In this document: positions 21,318 to 34,000 of the stretch, piece after piece
Position numbering within the stretch: the stretch's first letter is position 1
How the letters are laid out: the number at the start of each line of letters is the position of its first letter
Made by a program: the position numbers and the translations under genes
NCBI GenBank assembly: GCA_964019055.1
Contig: OZ025216.1
Span: forward strand, 1,367,001 to 1,431,000
Reading direction: 5' to 3'
Origin: Anthopleura xanthogrammica
Lineage: Eukaryota > Cnidaria > Anthozoa > Actiniaria > Actiniidae
Length of the DNA: 64,000 nucleotides
The notes under the pieces: generated by a model
The model's input: the letters and a program-made list of their open reading frames with translations, nothing else
What the model was told of the DNA's origin: nothing
The model's database searches: none

Positions 21318-21771
21318 ACCATTCGGACTCGAGGACTAATTGTTAATTAACTGAATATTGTATAGTAAATTTTTTCCCGGATTTTCAGCTTTTGGAAGGG
21401 TAAGAAAAATCTTAGTGTATAGCAAAAAGATGCCCAACCTCTAAAATTTGATTCATGCTTCTAAATCCTGAATTTTGAGCGATTTTCTATTTTGGAAAAT
21501 ACGGAACCGTGCATGGCTGGACTGGATTGGACGTCGGTTAACTGGATTCTCCGGATCGCAAACATATTTTTAACGCCGAATTTGCAGCTTTTATCGTATA
21601 ATTTTTATCTTCATATTCATAACTAGTAGTTTTATGCTGAACTTGTCCCAAAAAAAGATGAATTTTTCTTCATTATTTTGGATTTAGATCACAAAAGAAT
21701 TGTTTCTTGTTTGGTTCACTTTTAGCATATTTGAGACTTTCATGTGTTACAAGGTCTATTGAGAGTAGTAA

Positions 21772-21981
21772 ATTACAGCGCGAAGCTCAAAAGTATGACC
21801 ACATTTAATGTATTCGCATACTTCTATGCACGGGATTTTGTACTTTAAACCAACACAATTGATGCGAAGCTGTCTGGTTTTACCAAATAAGGCGTGTAAA
21901 AGCTCATTTGGAGCAAAAATCCAGTGCATAGAAGTATGGGAATACATTAAAAGTGGTCATACTCTTGCGCATTGCGCTGTA
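21772..21981. repeat. MITE-like element with TTACAGCGC ends
   Basis: Left end TTACAGCGCGAAGCTC and right end GCGCATTGCGCTGTAA are inverted, and inner arms (AGTATGACCACATTTAATG / CATTAAAAGTGGTCATACT) continue the match. No coding capacity; the paired open frames on both strands are artefacts. Confidence 0.85.
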
Positions 21982-22235
21982 AGACTATGTTTTCTGTGTT
22001 TTCATGTAGCTGAACAAATGTCAGTGACAGTCACACACTTTCATCAAAGTATTGTCATAATAAGTTGACCTTTTCTTAGCGCAAGGTCGTGAACAAAGCT
22101 TTTCAAGAGCTATTTTATCTATTTTTATTTTGACAATGTTTTTTCATTTTTATCAAACCCGGAAATCTTTGGTCAAGGACTTATGTACAATATCGTTATT
22201 ATTCAAACTTCATATGAAAAATACTAAAATACTAA

Positions 22236-22266
<31 letters not shown>

Positions 22267-22363
22267 GGCAGTTCAAGCATCAAAAGATACATTATTAGTC
22301 TTGTATAACTACTGGACTACTGCTCATTGTTACCTTATTTGAAGTATTTTCTATACATAAATA

Positions 22364-24044
22364 TTATTCTGTATAGGGAGGGGGTGGGGTGTTTGGCCTG
22401 CCTTGAGGCACAGTGTACGGGGGAGGGGTGGGGCCAGGATAGGTTGCCTCTGCTGTGGAAGGTTGACTCACAGAATTTCCTGAAAAATGAAAATGAGTTT
22501 GAGTTTGATGGTAAATTATCCAAAAAAAATAAATTGCAAACAACTTCATCGAAAAGTATGATTTGAGGAAGGAAGAGGCTAGGCTGCGTAGTGGCCCATA
22601 TTGGGAAGAGGGGGTAGGGGAGGGTTGGGGGGCCTGTGGAGGAGGGGACGAGGGGGACCCCCTCTCCCAAAACCCTCCCCAGCCCCCACCAAAATGCACT
22701 GCTTCGCAGGATTTTATAACTCATCTCACCAGATAATGTTGTGGTTGAGATATCATCATCATCAGTCGACATCCCACAAGCACCAGGCAGTTCATCTGGG
22801 GGAGTTGGGGGTCCAGGAAGTACTAGGGGAAAGGATGGCGGCATGAGTACTGTTGTGGGTGTTGTTGACGTAGGTGTTTTATCATCCAGATCCAAATCAG
22901 ATAGATCATATTGTCTTGAATGATCATCTAGTAGAACAAATGAAATAAATGTTAAAATTAAGGAATAAAAAACAGTTTTCCGTGTATTATACTTTGATAA
23001 AGACACGCGGGATGTGGAGGGAACATGAGAGAAGCGTAGGAAACCATGACGCGTTGTGGAGTGGTTTCCAGCTTCTCAAGTGTTCTCTCCACATCCCAAG
23101 TGTCTTTATCAGAGTATAATACACAGAAAACTGTTTTTTATTGCTTTTATAAAGTAACTAACTTTTCGAGAGAGAGAAAAAATGACGTGAGCATGTATTA
23201 TGCTCTCATAAAACATGGCTTTTTGACCAATCAGAGCGCGCGTAATATTAAAGTTATCTTATAATAAGACTTATATGCAAGGTATGTTTTATTGTTGGGG
23301 TGGGGTAGGAGTTGGGAAGGCGACTTCAGAGTTGAGGACCATCTGGTCAAACCTGATGAAAATTGCTTAAAGAGCTTAGCCCTCCCTCTTACACACACTT
23401 AAAAAACGAACAATTGCCTCCCCTAAGCAAGGGAATTTTTAGCTAGGGTGGAGTGGGTGGAAGCTCATCAACTCATGCAACCATGATCTAAAAATATTTC
23501 CCAAAAAATTCCCCCAAATAAAAATTCCAGATCGCTTGAACTGCCAAGTCATAGCTATAAACTTGAAATCAGAACAAAGAAATCCTAAAATTGACCAAAA
23601 TTTGATGAATAAGTTTTGAATTTCACTTTCAAAATGGCGTATTTTAATGTGTAAAATTCAATTAAGCTACGATGGTTAAGCCGAGTTGTAACCAAAGTAT
23701 AAGCAGGACTTACCCAAGATTTCTCCTTTCTTTTGCTCAAATTTGTCCAAAATTTTCTGCAGAAGGTAAATCTGTGTTTTGTTTTTGTTTATAAATCTGC
23801 AGAACTCGTCAAATGCTTCGGGTCCTTTAGATTCTAGTATGTCGAGGAATAACTCAGCTTGTTTTCTCCGGGTTTTTTCAGCGTTGATATTTTCACAATC
23901 ATCAGCATCAAAGATACGCTTTGAGCGAAAATAAGAGAAAAATTTATCTGGGTAGAGGTTTTTGGCTAATTCGTCTCTCATATCGTGTAAAACTTCTAGT
24001 TTTAAGCTCCAAAATATTTCTTCGTCTTCAACAGAATCGTCCAT
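22364..24044 (-). CDS. BCL10: BCL10-like CARD protein with C-terminal PPxY motifs
   Basis: Three exons (minus): 24044-23714, 22927-22730 and 22479-22364. Phases agree and give 214 residues; human BCL10 is 233. In vertebrates BCL10 polymerises through its CARD and links CARD-coiled-coil proteins to MALT1 and NF-kB. The CARD fills about residues 8-105: LHDMRDELAKNLYP, RSKRIFDADDCENI, TRRKQAELFLDIL, EAFDEFCRFI. It ends KTQIYLLQKILD, very like KTQNFLIQKITD of human BCL10. The rest is low-complexity: Asp/Ser/Thr-rich in exon 2 and proline-rich in exon 3, with two PPxY motifs (TPPPYTV and PPPPYTE) at the very end. The first ATG in frame was chosen; an open extension upstream has no ATG. RAIDD- or caspase-2-type CARD proteins are the alternative, less likely given the KTQ segment. 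Confidence 0.85.
22964..23142. repeat. MITE-like foldback in BCL10-like intron 1
   Basis: Arms starting AATAAAAAACAGTTTTC and ending AAAACTGTTTTTTATT continue through GTGTATTATACTTTGATAAA and its complement. The element lies 37 bases upstream of exon 2 in transcript direction. Confidence 0.9.
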
Positions 24045-24416
24045 CTTGTCTTCCCGTTTAGTGACTTCCAGGTTAGAAAATGATTGATAACCAAGGAATG
24101 ACTTCCTGTTTTGCTCTTCACGTAAAACATCAATAGAAGACACAACACGATTGGTTTAAATTCAGGTGTTGGTGTCTAGTCCAGTACAAATCTTTTCGTC
24201 CTAATAAAACTATTAACAAAATTTATAGCCTATAAGTGGCAAAATCAAGTTATTTGAAAAATATTCATAGAGAAATTCATGCCCAATTTATTTTCGGGTT
24301 TCAGATTCCTTTATGTGAATTCAACCAATGAGAAATGGTTTTCTATTACGTTTTACTAATAAGTGTTCCGATTGTATTCTGGGTAATGCTTGCTGGCTCA
24401 TAAACAAGATGGCAGA
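24045..24416. promoter_or_regulatory. BCL10-like/NELFE bidirectional promoter region
   Basis: Only 372 bp separate the two divergent start codons. It contains CCAAT boxes in both orientations (CAACCAATGAG near 24320 and CGATTGGTTT near 24148). No TATA box is evident. Co-regulation is inferred from geometry. Confidence 0.55.
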
Positions 24417-24438
24417 ATGGTTCTTCCAAGAGATTTGA
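24409..24438 (+). other. Overlapping upstream ORF in NELFE
   Basis: An ATG 8 bases before the chosen NELFE start, in another frame, with A at -3 and G at +4. It encodes nine codons and stops inside the NELFE coding region. It could reduce initiation at 24417 if it lies in the transcript. Promoter and TSS are not known, so this remains a hypothesis. Confidence 0.4.
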
Positions 24439-24936
24439 CACCAGTTGAAGAATATTTATTGAAAAAGTTTGCTCTTTTAAAGAAAAAGGTAATGAATAAT
24501 ATCTTAACTGAAACTTAACATATTAGTGATATTTTTGAGCTTCTTGTTTGGAAATTTTATCTCAAGGAACGAGAAATATTAGGCGGGGAAGTTGACTCAA
24601 ATTTTGAATGAAAAAACTCACTTTTTTTTATTACTGTACTTTAAAATTTTACGTAGAATTTAATGAATTATTTTACAGAAAAGAGCACTGCAGAAAGAAA
24701 AGGAAAAGAATGATGCAATTAAAACTACAAAACCTGGGATAAAAAGAGGTACAACATGCTTATATTTTGAAAGTGTGAAGTGCTGATTTTTGTTGTTGCT
24801 AGAGTATTACTGAATTTTTAGCTGCAACTAATGTTTCATAATTTTATTGTTTAAAGCTGCACCAGAACCGATACATCCACCAGAAGATGCTAAAGAAATA
24901 GCAAAGAAACTTATTGCCTCTGGGGTATGTTGTTGC

Positions 24937-24967
<31 letters not shown>

Positions 24968-25008
24968 GCTTCAGTCACTGCTTTTGTCACTGCTGCTGTT
25001 GCTATTGT

Positions 25009-25052
<44 letters not shown>

Positions 25053-28000
25053 TTGTTGTTGCTGCTGCTGTTGTTACTGCTGCTTTGGTTGTTGCAGTTG
25101 TTGTTGTTGCTGCTGTTGTTGCTGTTGTTGTTGTTGCTGCTGTTGCTGTTGTTGTTGCTGCTGTTGCTGTTGCTGCTGTTGTTGCTGCTGTTGTTGCTGC
25201 TGCTGTTGTTACTGGTGCTGCTGTTGTTGCTGGTGCTGCTGTTGTTGCTGCTGCTGCTGTTATTGTTGTTGCTGGTGCTGCTGTTGTTACTGCTTCTGTT
25301 GCTGCTGCTGTTACTGCCATTGTTGTGGCTGCTGCTATGAATGTCATAGTTTTTTGCAGTCAGGGATGTGATAGCAGCACCAATTTATTTCTGACAATGT
25401 ATAACTGGATATACTACTTTCGTATTTCAGACTGTGAAAATCAAAAAAGACCCAACTCACAGAGAATTCAAAAGGACCAAGTCAGAAAACAGAAGAATAA
25501 GCCATAGGGTAAAACTTTATCTAGTTTAAACTGTATTCAAATTGGCTTTTCTCAATCAAAAATAATAAATAATAAATTTTTAGATGTAGATTTTATAGTA
25601 AAACTAGTCACTAAATACGGAATGACCTTTCGGTGTTCATCTAACAAAATGATTAACAAATTATTACAGCAATTCTCAATATTATGTTTATTCAGTGGTT
25701 GTGAGTTGCCTGTTGGAATTTAGTTTTTCACTTCTGCCAGTCAATATATAAAAGTACTGATTATTTTTATTGACGGCAGCAAAAAAAATTTTGCCATGCA
25801 CCATACAACTATTGAGTTCACATCATATATTGAAAAATGTTACAAGATGATGAGTAAAATAAGATTTGAATGCAGATTGAATTACATACATATACACGTA
25901 AGCTAAAATAAGTGTAAACTCAATATTTGAGTTTTGATAGTACATTTACAAATTTATCATTATCATTTGAATGTCACAATCTTAGGAAGGCCAGCAAGGT
26001 GCTGTTAATTCAAGAGAATCTGCTAACCAACAGTCATCAAGCTCTGGCACTTCACAGGTATAGAAATATGTGAATATGTTCTTAAATCAAATGTACACTA
26101 TTATTATAGTGTAATTTGGGAAACATGGGTCACTGATGTCACATTTCACTAAGGTGACCCGGGTTTGATTCCCAGACTCGGCATCGTATGAGTAGAGCTG
26201 CTTGTTGATTCTCTCCTGTGCTTTGAGGGTTTTTATCTGGGTTCTCCCTCCTCAAAAATCAACCTATAAATTCCAATTGGAATCCAGTAAAAGAAAAGCC
26301 ACTCTTTGGAACCACTGTTAATTCACATTTATTTAATATTGATTACTTAATTATTAATCAATTGATTAAATGTTTTTTTTTTTTTAGAAACCACAAATAA
26401 GGAACCTTTATGACAGGTAAGGACCTAATGATATTTTGACATAGTTTACATAAAATGTTGAGACCTATGTGGCCTTGGGTTCAATGTTAATTCCTAGGAT
26501 CAGCATCTCATGTGAACAGAGCTTGTTAGGTCTTTCCCTTGATTCAAGAGTTTTTCTACACGGCAGGTTCACTGGAGTTTCCTCTCTCCACAAAACAGAA
26601 CACCCTAAATTCCATTTGATCTGTGTGTTAGCCGTGCCCCGACTTAGATCAGCCCAGAGGTTGTTTCAGGGTTGGATCTGTGAATTAGCCATGCCCTGAC
26701 TTAGATTAGCCCAGAGGTTGTTTCAGGGTTGGATCTGTGAATTAGCCATGCCCTGACTTAGATCAGCCCAGAGGTTGTTTCAGGGTTGGATATGTAAGTT
26801 AGCCATGCCCTGACTTAGATCAGCCCAGAGGTTGTTTCAGGGTTGGATATGTAAGTTAGCCATGCCCTGACTTAGATCAGCCCAGAGGTTGTTTCAGGGT
26901 TGGATATGTAAGTTAGCCATGCTCTGACTTAGATCAGCCCAGAGGTTGTTTCAGGGTTGGATCTGTGAATTAGCCATGCCCTGACTTAGATCAGCCCAGA
27001 GGTTGTTTCAGGGTTGGATATGTAAGTTAGCCATGCCCTGACTTAGATCAGCCCAGAGGTTGTTTCAGGGTTGGATATGTAAGTTAGCCATGCCCTGACT
27101 TAGATCAGCCCAGAGGTTGTTTCAGGGTTGGATATGTAAGTTAGCCATGCCCTGACTTAGATCAGCCCAGAGGTTGTTTCAGGGTTGGATATGTAAGTTA
27201 GCCATGCCCTGACTTAGATCAGCCCAGAGGTTGTTTCAGGGTTGGATATGTAAGTTAGCCATGCCCTGACTTAGATCAGCCCAGAGGTTGTTTCAGGGTT
27301 GGATATGTAAGTTAGCCATGCCCTGACTTAGATCAGCCCAGAGGTTGTTTCAGGGTTGGATATGTAAGTTAGCCATGCCCTGACTTAGATCAGCCCAGAG
27401 GTTGTTTCAGGGTTGGATATGTAAGTTAGCCATGCCCTGACTTAGATCAGCCCAGAGGTTGTTTCAGGGTTGGATATGTAAATTAGCCATGCCCTGACTT
27501 AGATCAGCCCAGAGGTTGTTTCAGGGTTGGATATGTAAGTTAGCCATGCCCTGACTTAGATCAGCCCAGAGGTTGTTTCAGGGTTGGATATGTAAGTTAG
27601 CCATGCCCTGACTTAGATCAGCCCAGAGGTTGTTTCAGGGTTGGATATGTAAGTTAGCCATGCCCTGACTTAGATCAGCCCAGAGGTTGTTTCAGGGTTG
27701 GATATGTAAGTTAGCCATGCCCTGACTTAGATCAGCCCAGAGGTTGTTTCAGGGTTGGATATGTAAGTTAGCCATGCCCTGACTTAGATCAGCCCAGAGG
27801 TTGTTTCAGGGTTGGATATGTAAGTTAGCCATGCCCTGACTTAGATCAGCCCAGAGGTTGTTTCAGGGTTGGATATGTAAGTTAGCCATGCCCTGACTTA
27901 GATCAGCCCAGAGGTTGTTTCAGGGTTGGATATGTAAGTTAGCCATGCCCTGACTTAGATCAGCCCAGAGGTTGTTTCAGGGTTGGATATGTAAGTTAGC

Positions 28001-31000
28001 CATGCCCTGACTTAGATCAGCCCAGAGGTTGTTTCAGGGTTGGATATGTAAGTTAGCCATGCCCTGACTTAGATCAGCCCAGAGGTTGTTTCAGGGTTGG
28101 ATATATAAGTTAGCCATGCCCTGACTTAGATCAGCCCAGAGGTTGTTTCAGGGTTGGATATGTAAGTTAGCCATGCCCTGACTTAGATCAGCCCAGAGGT
28201 TGTTTCAGGGTTGGATATGTAAGTTAGCCATGCCCTGACTTAGATCAGCCCAGAGGTTGTTTCAGGGTTGGATATGTAAGTTAGCCATGCCCTGACTTAG
28301 ATCAGCCCAGAGGTTGTTTCAGGGTTGGATATGTAAGTTAGCCATGCCCTGACTTAGATCAGCCCAGAGGTTGTTTCAGGGTTGGATATGTAAGTTAGCC
28401 ATGCTCTGACTTAGATCAGCCCAGAGGTTGTTTCAGGGTTGGATATGTAAGTTAGCCATGCCCTGACTTAGATCAGCCCAGAGGTTGTTTCAGGGTTGGA
28501 TATGTAAGTTAGCCATGCCCTGACTTAGATCAGCCCAGAGGTTGTTTCAGGGTTGGATATGTAAGTTAGCCATGCCCTGACTTAGATCAGCCCAGAGGTT
28601 GTTTCAGGGTTGGATATGTAAGTTAGCCATGCCCTGACTTAGATCAGCCCAGAGGTTGTTTCAGGGTTGGATATGTAAGTTAGCCATGCCCTGACTTAGA
28701 TCAGCCCAGAGGTTGTTTCAGGGTTGGATATGTAAGTTAGCCATGCCCTGACTTAGATCAGCCCAGAGGTTGTTTCAGGGTTGGATATGTAAGTTAGCCA
28801 TGCCCTGACTTAGATCAGCCCAGAGGTTGTTTCAGGGTTGGATATGTAAGTTAGCCATGCCCTGACTTAGATCAGCCCAGAGGTTGTTTCAGGGTTGGAT
28901 ATGTAAGTTAGCCATGCCCTGACTTAGATCAGCCCAGAGGTTGTTTCAGGGTTGGATATGTAAGTTAGCCATGCCCTGACTTAGATCAGCCCAGAGGTTG
29001 TTTCAGGGTTGGATATGTAAGTTAGCCATGCCCTGACTTAGATCAGCCCAGAGGTTGTTTCAGGGTTGGATATGTAAGTTAGCCATGCCCTGACTTAGAT
29101 CAGCCCAGAGGTTGTTTCAGGGTTGGATATGTAAGTTAGCCATGCCCTGACTTAGATCAGCCCAGAGGTTGTTTCAGGGTTGGATATGTAAGTTAGCCAT
29201 GCCCTGACTTAGATCAGCCCAGAGGTTGTTTCAGGGTTGGATATGTAAGTTAGCCATGCCCTGACTTAGATCAGCCCAGAGGTTGTTTCAGGGTTGGATA
29301 TGTAAGTTAGCCATGCCCTGACTTAGATCAGCCCAGAGGTTGTTTCAGGGTTGGATATGTAAGTTAGCCATGCCCTGACTTAGATCAGTCCAGAGGTTGT
29401 TTCAGGGTTGGATATGTAAGTTAGCCATGCCCTGACGTAGATCAGCCCAGAGGTTGTTTCAGGGTTGGATATGTAAGTTAGCCATGCCCTGACTTAGATC
29501 AGCCCAGAGGTTGTTTCAGGGTTGGATATGTAAGTTAGCCATGCCCTGACTTAGATCAGCCCAGAGGTTGTTTCAGGGTTGGATATGTAAGTTAGCCATG
29601 CCCTGACTTAGATCAGCCCAGAGGTTGTTTCAGGGTTGGATATGTAAGTTAGCCATGCTCTGACTTAGATCAGCCCAGAGGTTGTTTCAGGGTTGGATAT
29701 GTAAGTTAGCCATGCCCTGTCTTAGATCAGCCCAGAGGTTGTTTCAGGGTTGGATATGTAAGTTAGCCATGCCCTGACTTAGATCAGCCCAGAGGTTTTT
29801 TCAGGGTTGGATATGTGAATTAGCCATGCCCTGACTTAGATCAGCCCAGAGGTTGTTTCAGGGTTGGATATGTAAGTTAGCCATGCCCTGACTTAGATCA
29901 GCCCAGAGGTTGTTTCAGGGTTGGATATGTAAGTTAGCCATGCCCTGACTTAGATCACCCCAGAGGTTGTTTCAGGGTTGGATATGTGAGTTAGCCATGC
30001 CCTGACTTAGATCAGCCCAGAGGTTGTTTCAGGGTTGGATATGTAAGTTAGCCATGCCCTGACTTAGATCAGCCCAGAGGTTGTTTCAGGGTTGGATATG
30101 TAAGTTAGCCATGCCCTGACTTAGATCACCCCAGAGGTTGTTTCAGGGTTGGATATGTAAGTTAGCCATGCCCTGACTTAGATCACCCCAGAGGTTGTTT
30201 CAGGGTTGGATATGTAAGTTAGCCATACCCTGACTTAGATCAGCCCAGAGGTTGTTTCAGGGTTGGATATGTAAGTTAGCCATACCCTGACTTAGATCAG
30301 CCCAGAGGTTGTTTCAGGGTTGGATATGTAAGTTAGCCATGCCCTGACTTAGATCACCCCAGAGGTTGTTTCAGGGTTGGATATGTAAGTTAGCCATGCC
30401 CTGACTTAGATCACCCCAGAGGTTGTTTCAGGGTTGGATATGTAAGTTAGCCATACCCTGACTTAGATCAGCCCAGAGGTTGTTTCAGGGTTGGATATGT
30501 AAGTTAGCCATACCCTGACTTAGATCAGCCTAGAGGTTGTTTCAGGGTTGGATATGTAAGTTAGCCATACCCTGACTTAGATCAGCCCAGAGGTTGTTTC
30601 AGGGTTGGATATGTAAGTTAGCCATACCCTGACTTAGATCAGCCCAGAGGTTGTTTCAGGGTTGGATATGTAAGTTAGCCATGCCCTGACTTAGATCAGC
30701 CCAGAGGTTGTTTCAGGGTTGGATATGTAAGTTAGCCATGCCCTGACTTAGATCAGTCCAGAGGTTGTTTCAGGGTTGGATATGTAAGTTAGCCATGCCC
30801 TGACTTAGATCAGCCCAGAGGTTGTTTCAGGGTTGGATATGTAAGTTAGCCATGCCCTGACTTAGATCAGCCCAGAGGTTGTTTCAGGGTTGGATATGTA
30901 AGTTAGCCATGCCCTGACTTAGATCAGCCCAGAGGTTGTTTCAGGGTTGGATATGTAAGTTAGCCATGCCCTGACTTAGATCAGCCCAGAGGTTGTTTCA

Positions 31001-34000
31001 GGGTTGGATATGTAAGTTAGCCATGCCCTGACTTAGATCAGCCCAGAGGTTGTTTCAGGGTTGGATATGTAAGTTAGCCATGCCCTGACTTAGATCAGCC
31101 CAGAGGTTGTTTCAGGGTTGGATATGTAAGTTAGCCATGCACTGACTTAGATCAGCCCAGAGGTTGTTTCAGGGTTGGATATGTAAGTTAGCCATGCCCT
31201 GACTTAGATCAGCCCAGAGGTTGTTTCAGGGTTGGATATGTAAGTTAGCCATGCCCTGACTTAGATCAGCCCAGAGGTAATGTTTCAGGGTTGGATATGT
31301 AAGTTAGCCATGCCCTGACTTAGATCAGCCCAGAGGTTGTTTCAGGGTTGGATATGTAAGTTAGCCATGCCCTGACTTAGATCAGCCCAGAGGTTGTTTC
31401 AGGGTTGGATATGTGAGTTAGCCATGCCCTGACTTAGATCAGCCCAGAGGTTGTTTCAGGGTTGGATATGTGAGTTAGCCATGCCCTGACTTAGATCAGC
31501 CCAGAGGTTGTTTTAGGGTTGGATATGTAAGTTAGCCATGCCCTGACTTAGATCAGCCCAGAGGTTGTTTCAGGGTTGGATATGTGAGTTAACCATGCCC
31601 TGACTTAGATCAGCCCAGAGGTTGTTTCAGGGTTGGATATGTGAGTTAGCCATGCCCTGACTTAGATCAGCCCAGAGGTTGTTTTAGGGTTGGATATGTA
31701 AGTTAGCCATGCCCTGACTTAGATCACCCCAGAGGTTGTTTCAGGGTTGGATATGTAAGTTAGCCATGCCCTGACTTAGATCAGCCCAGAGGTTGTTTCA
31801 GGGTTGGATATGTAAGTTAGCCATGCCCTGACTTAGATCAGCCCAGAGGTTGTTTCAGGGTTGGATATGTAAGTTAGCCATGCCCTGACTTAGATCAGCC
31901 CAGAGGTTGTTTCAGGGTTGGATATGTAAGTTAGCCATGCCCTGACTTAGATCAGCCCAGAGGTTGTTTCAGGGTTGGATATGTGAGTTAGCCATGCTCT
32001 GACTTAGATCAGCCCAGAGGTTGTTTCAGGGTTGGATATGTGAGTTAGCCATGCTCTGACTTAGATCAGCCCAGAGGTTGTTTCAGGGTTGGATATGTGA
32101 GTTAGCCATGCTCTGACTTAGATCAGCCCAGAGGTTGTTTCAGGGTTGGATATGTGAGTTAGCCATGCTCTGACTTAGATCAGCCCAGAGGTTGTTTCAG
32201 GGTTGGATATGTGAGTTAGCCATGCCCTGACTTAGATCAGCCCAGAGGTTGTTTCAGGGTTGGATATGTAAGTTAGCCATGCCCTGACTTAGATCAGCCC
32301 AGAGGTTGTTTCAGGGTTGGATATGTAAGTTAGCCATGCCCTGACTTAGATCAGCCCAGAGGTTGTTTCAGGGTTGGATATGTAAGTTAGCCATGCCCTG
32401 ACTTAGATCAGCCCAGAGGTTGTTTCAGGGTTGGATATGTAAGTTAGCCATGCCCTGACTTAGATCAGCCCAGAGGTTGTTTCAGGGTTGGATATGTAAG
32501 TTAGCCATGCTCTGACTTAGATCAGCCCAGAGGTTGTTTCAGGGTTGGATATGTAAGTTAGCCGTGCCCTGACTTAGATCAGCCCAGAGGTTGTTTCAGG
32601 GTTGGATATGTAAGTTAGCCGTGCCCTGACTTAGATCAGCCAAGAGGTTGTTTCAGGGTTGGATATGTAAGTTAGCCATGCCCTGACTTAGATCAGCCCA
32701 GAGGTTGTTTCAGGGTTGGATATGTAAGTTAGCCGTGCCCTGACTTAGATCAGCCAAGAGGTTGTTTCAGGGTTGGATATGTAAGTTAGCCATGCCCTGA
32801 CTTAGATCAGCCCAGAGGTTGTTTCAGGGTTGGATATGTAAGTTAGCCGTGCCCTGACTTAGATCAGCCAAGAGGTTGTTTCAGGGTTGGATATGTAAGT
32901 TAGCCGTGCCCTGACTTAGATCAGCCAAGAGGTTGTTTCAGGGTTGGATATGTAAGTTAGCCGTGCCCTGACTTAGATCAGCCAAGAGGTTGTTTCAGGG
33001 TTGGATATGTAAGTTAGCCATGCCCTGACTTAGATCAGCCAAGAGGTTGTTTCAGGGTTGGATATGTGAGTTAGCCATGCTCTGACTTAGATCAGCCCAG
33101 AGGTTGTTTCAGGGTTGGATATGTAAGTTAGCCATGCCCTGACTTAGATCAGCCAAGAGGTTGTTTCAGGGTTGGATATGTAAGTTAGCCATGCCCTGAC
33201 TTAGATCAGCCAAGAGGTTGTTTCAGGGTTGGATATGTAAGTTAGCCATACCCTGACTTAGATCAGCCCAGAGGTTGTTTCAGGGTTGGATATGTAAGTT
33301 AGCCATGCCCTGACTTAGATCAGCCCAGAGGTTGTTTCAGGGTTGGATATGTAAGTTAGCCATGCCCTGACTTAGATCAGTCCAGAGGTTGTTTCAGGGT
33401 TGGATATGTAAGTTAGCCGTGCCCTGACTTAGATCAGCCCAGAGGTTGTTTCAGGGTTTGATATGTAAGTTAGCCATGCTCTGACTTAGATCAGCCCAGA
33501 GGTTGTTTCAGGGTTGGATATGTAAGTTAGCCATGCCCTGACTTAGATCAGCCCAGAGGTTGTTTCAGGGTTGGATATGTAAGTTAGCCATGCCCTGACT
33601 TAGATCAGCCCAGAGGTTGTTTCAGGGTTGGATATGTAAGTTAGCCATGCCCTGACTTAGATCAGCCCAGAGGTAATGTTTCAGGGTTGGATATGTAAGT
33701 TAGCCATGCCCTGACTTAGATCAGCCCAGAGGTAATGTTTCAGGGTTGGATATGTAAGTTAGCCATGCCCTGACTTAGATCAGCCCAGAGGTAATGTTTC
33801 AGGGTTGGATATGTAAGTTAGCCATGCCCTGACTTAGATCAGCCCAGAGGTAATGTTTCAGGGTTGGATATGTAAGTTAGCCATGCCCTGACTTAGATCA
33901 GCCCAGAGGTAATGTTTCAGGGTTGGATATGTAAGTTAGCCATGCCCTGACTTAGATCAGCCCAGAGGTAATGTTTCAGGGTTGGATATGTAAGTTAGCC

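Larger units (their letters stand above)
20110..22363. other. Repeat-rich intergenic region
   Basis: No gene is recognised. It contains a G-run at about 20467-20484, a MITE at 21056-21232, a perfect hairpin at 21265-21317, a second MITE at 21772-21981 and a GT/G-run at 22235-22266. Confidence 0.7.

Noticed and set aside
22335..23006. Single 223-codon minus-strand ORF
   Set aside because: It runs through an intron. Only 22927-22730 belongs to the BCL10-like gene in that frame, and exon 3 uses another frame.
24844..25507. Four long overlapping frames on both strands (poly-Cys, poly-Leu, Val/Ala, Ala/Thr)
   Set aside because: All are translations of one trinucleotide repeat in a NELFE intron.
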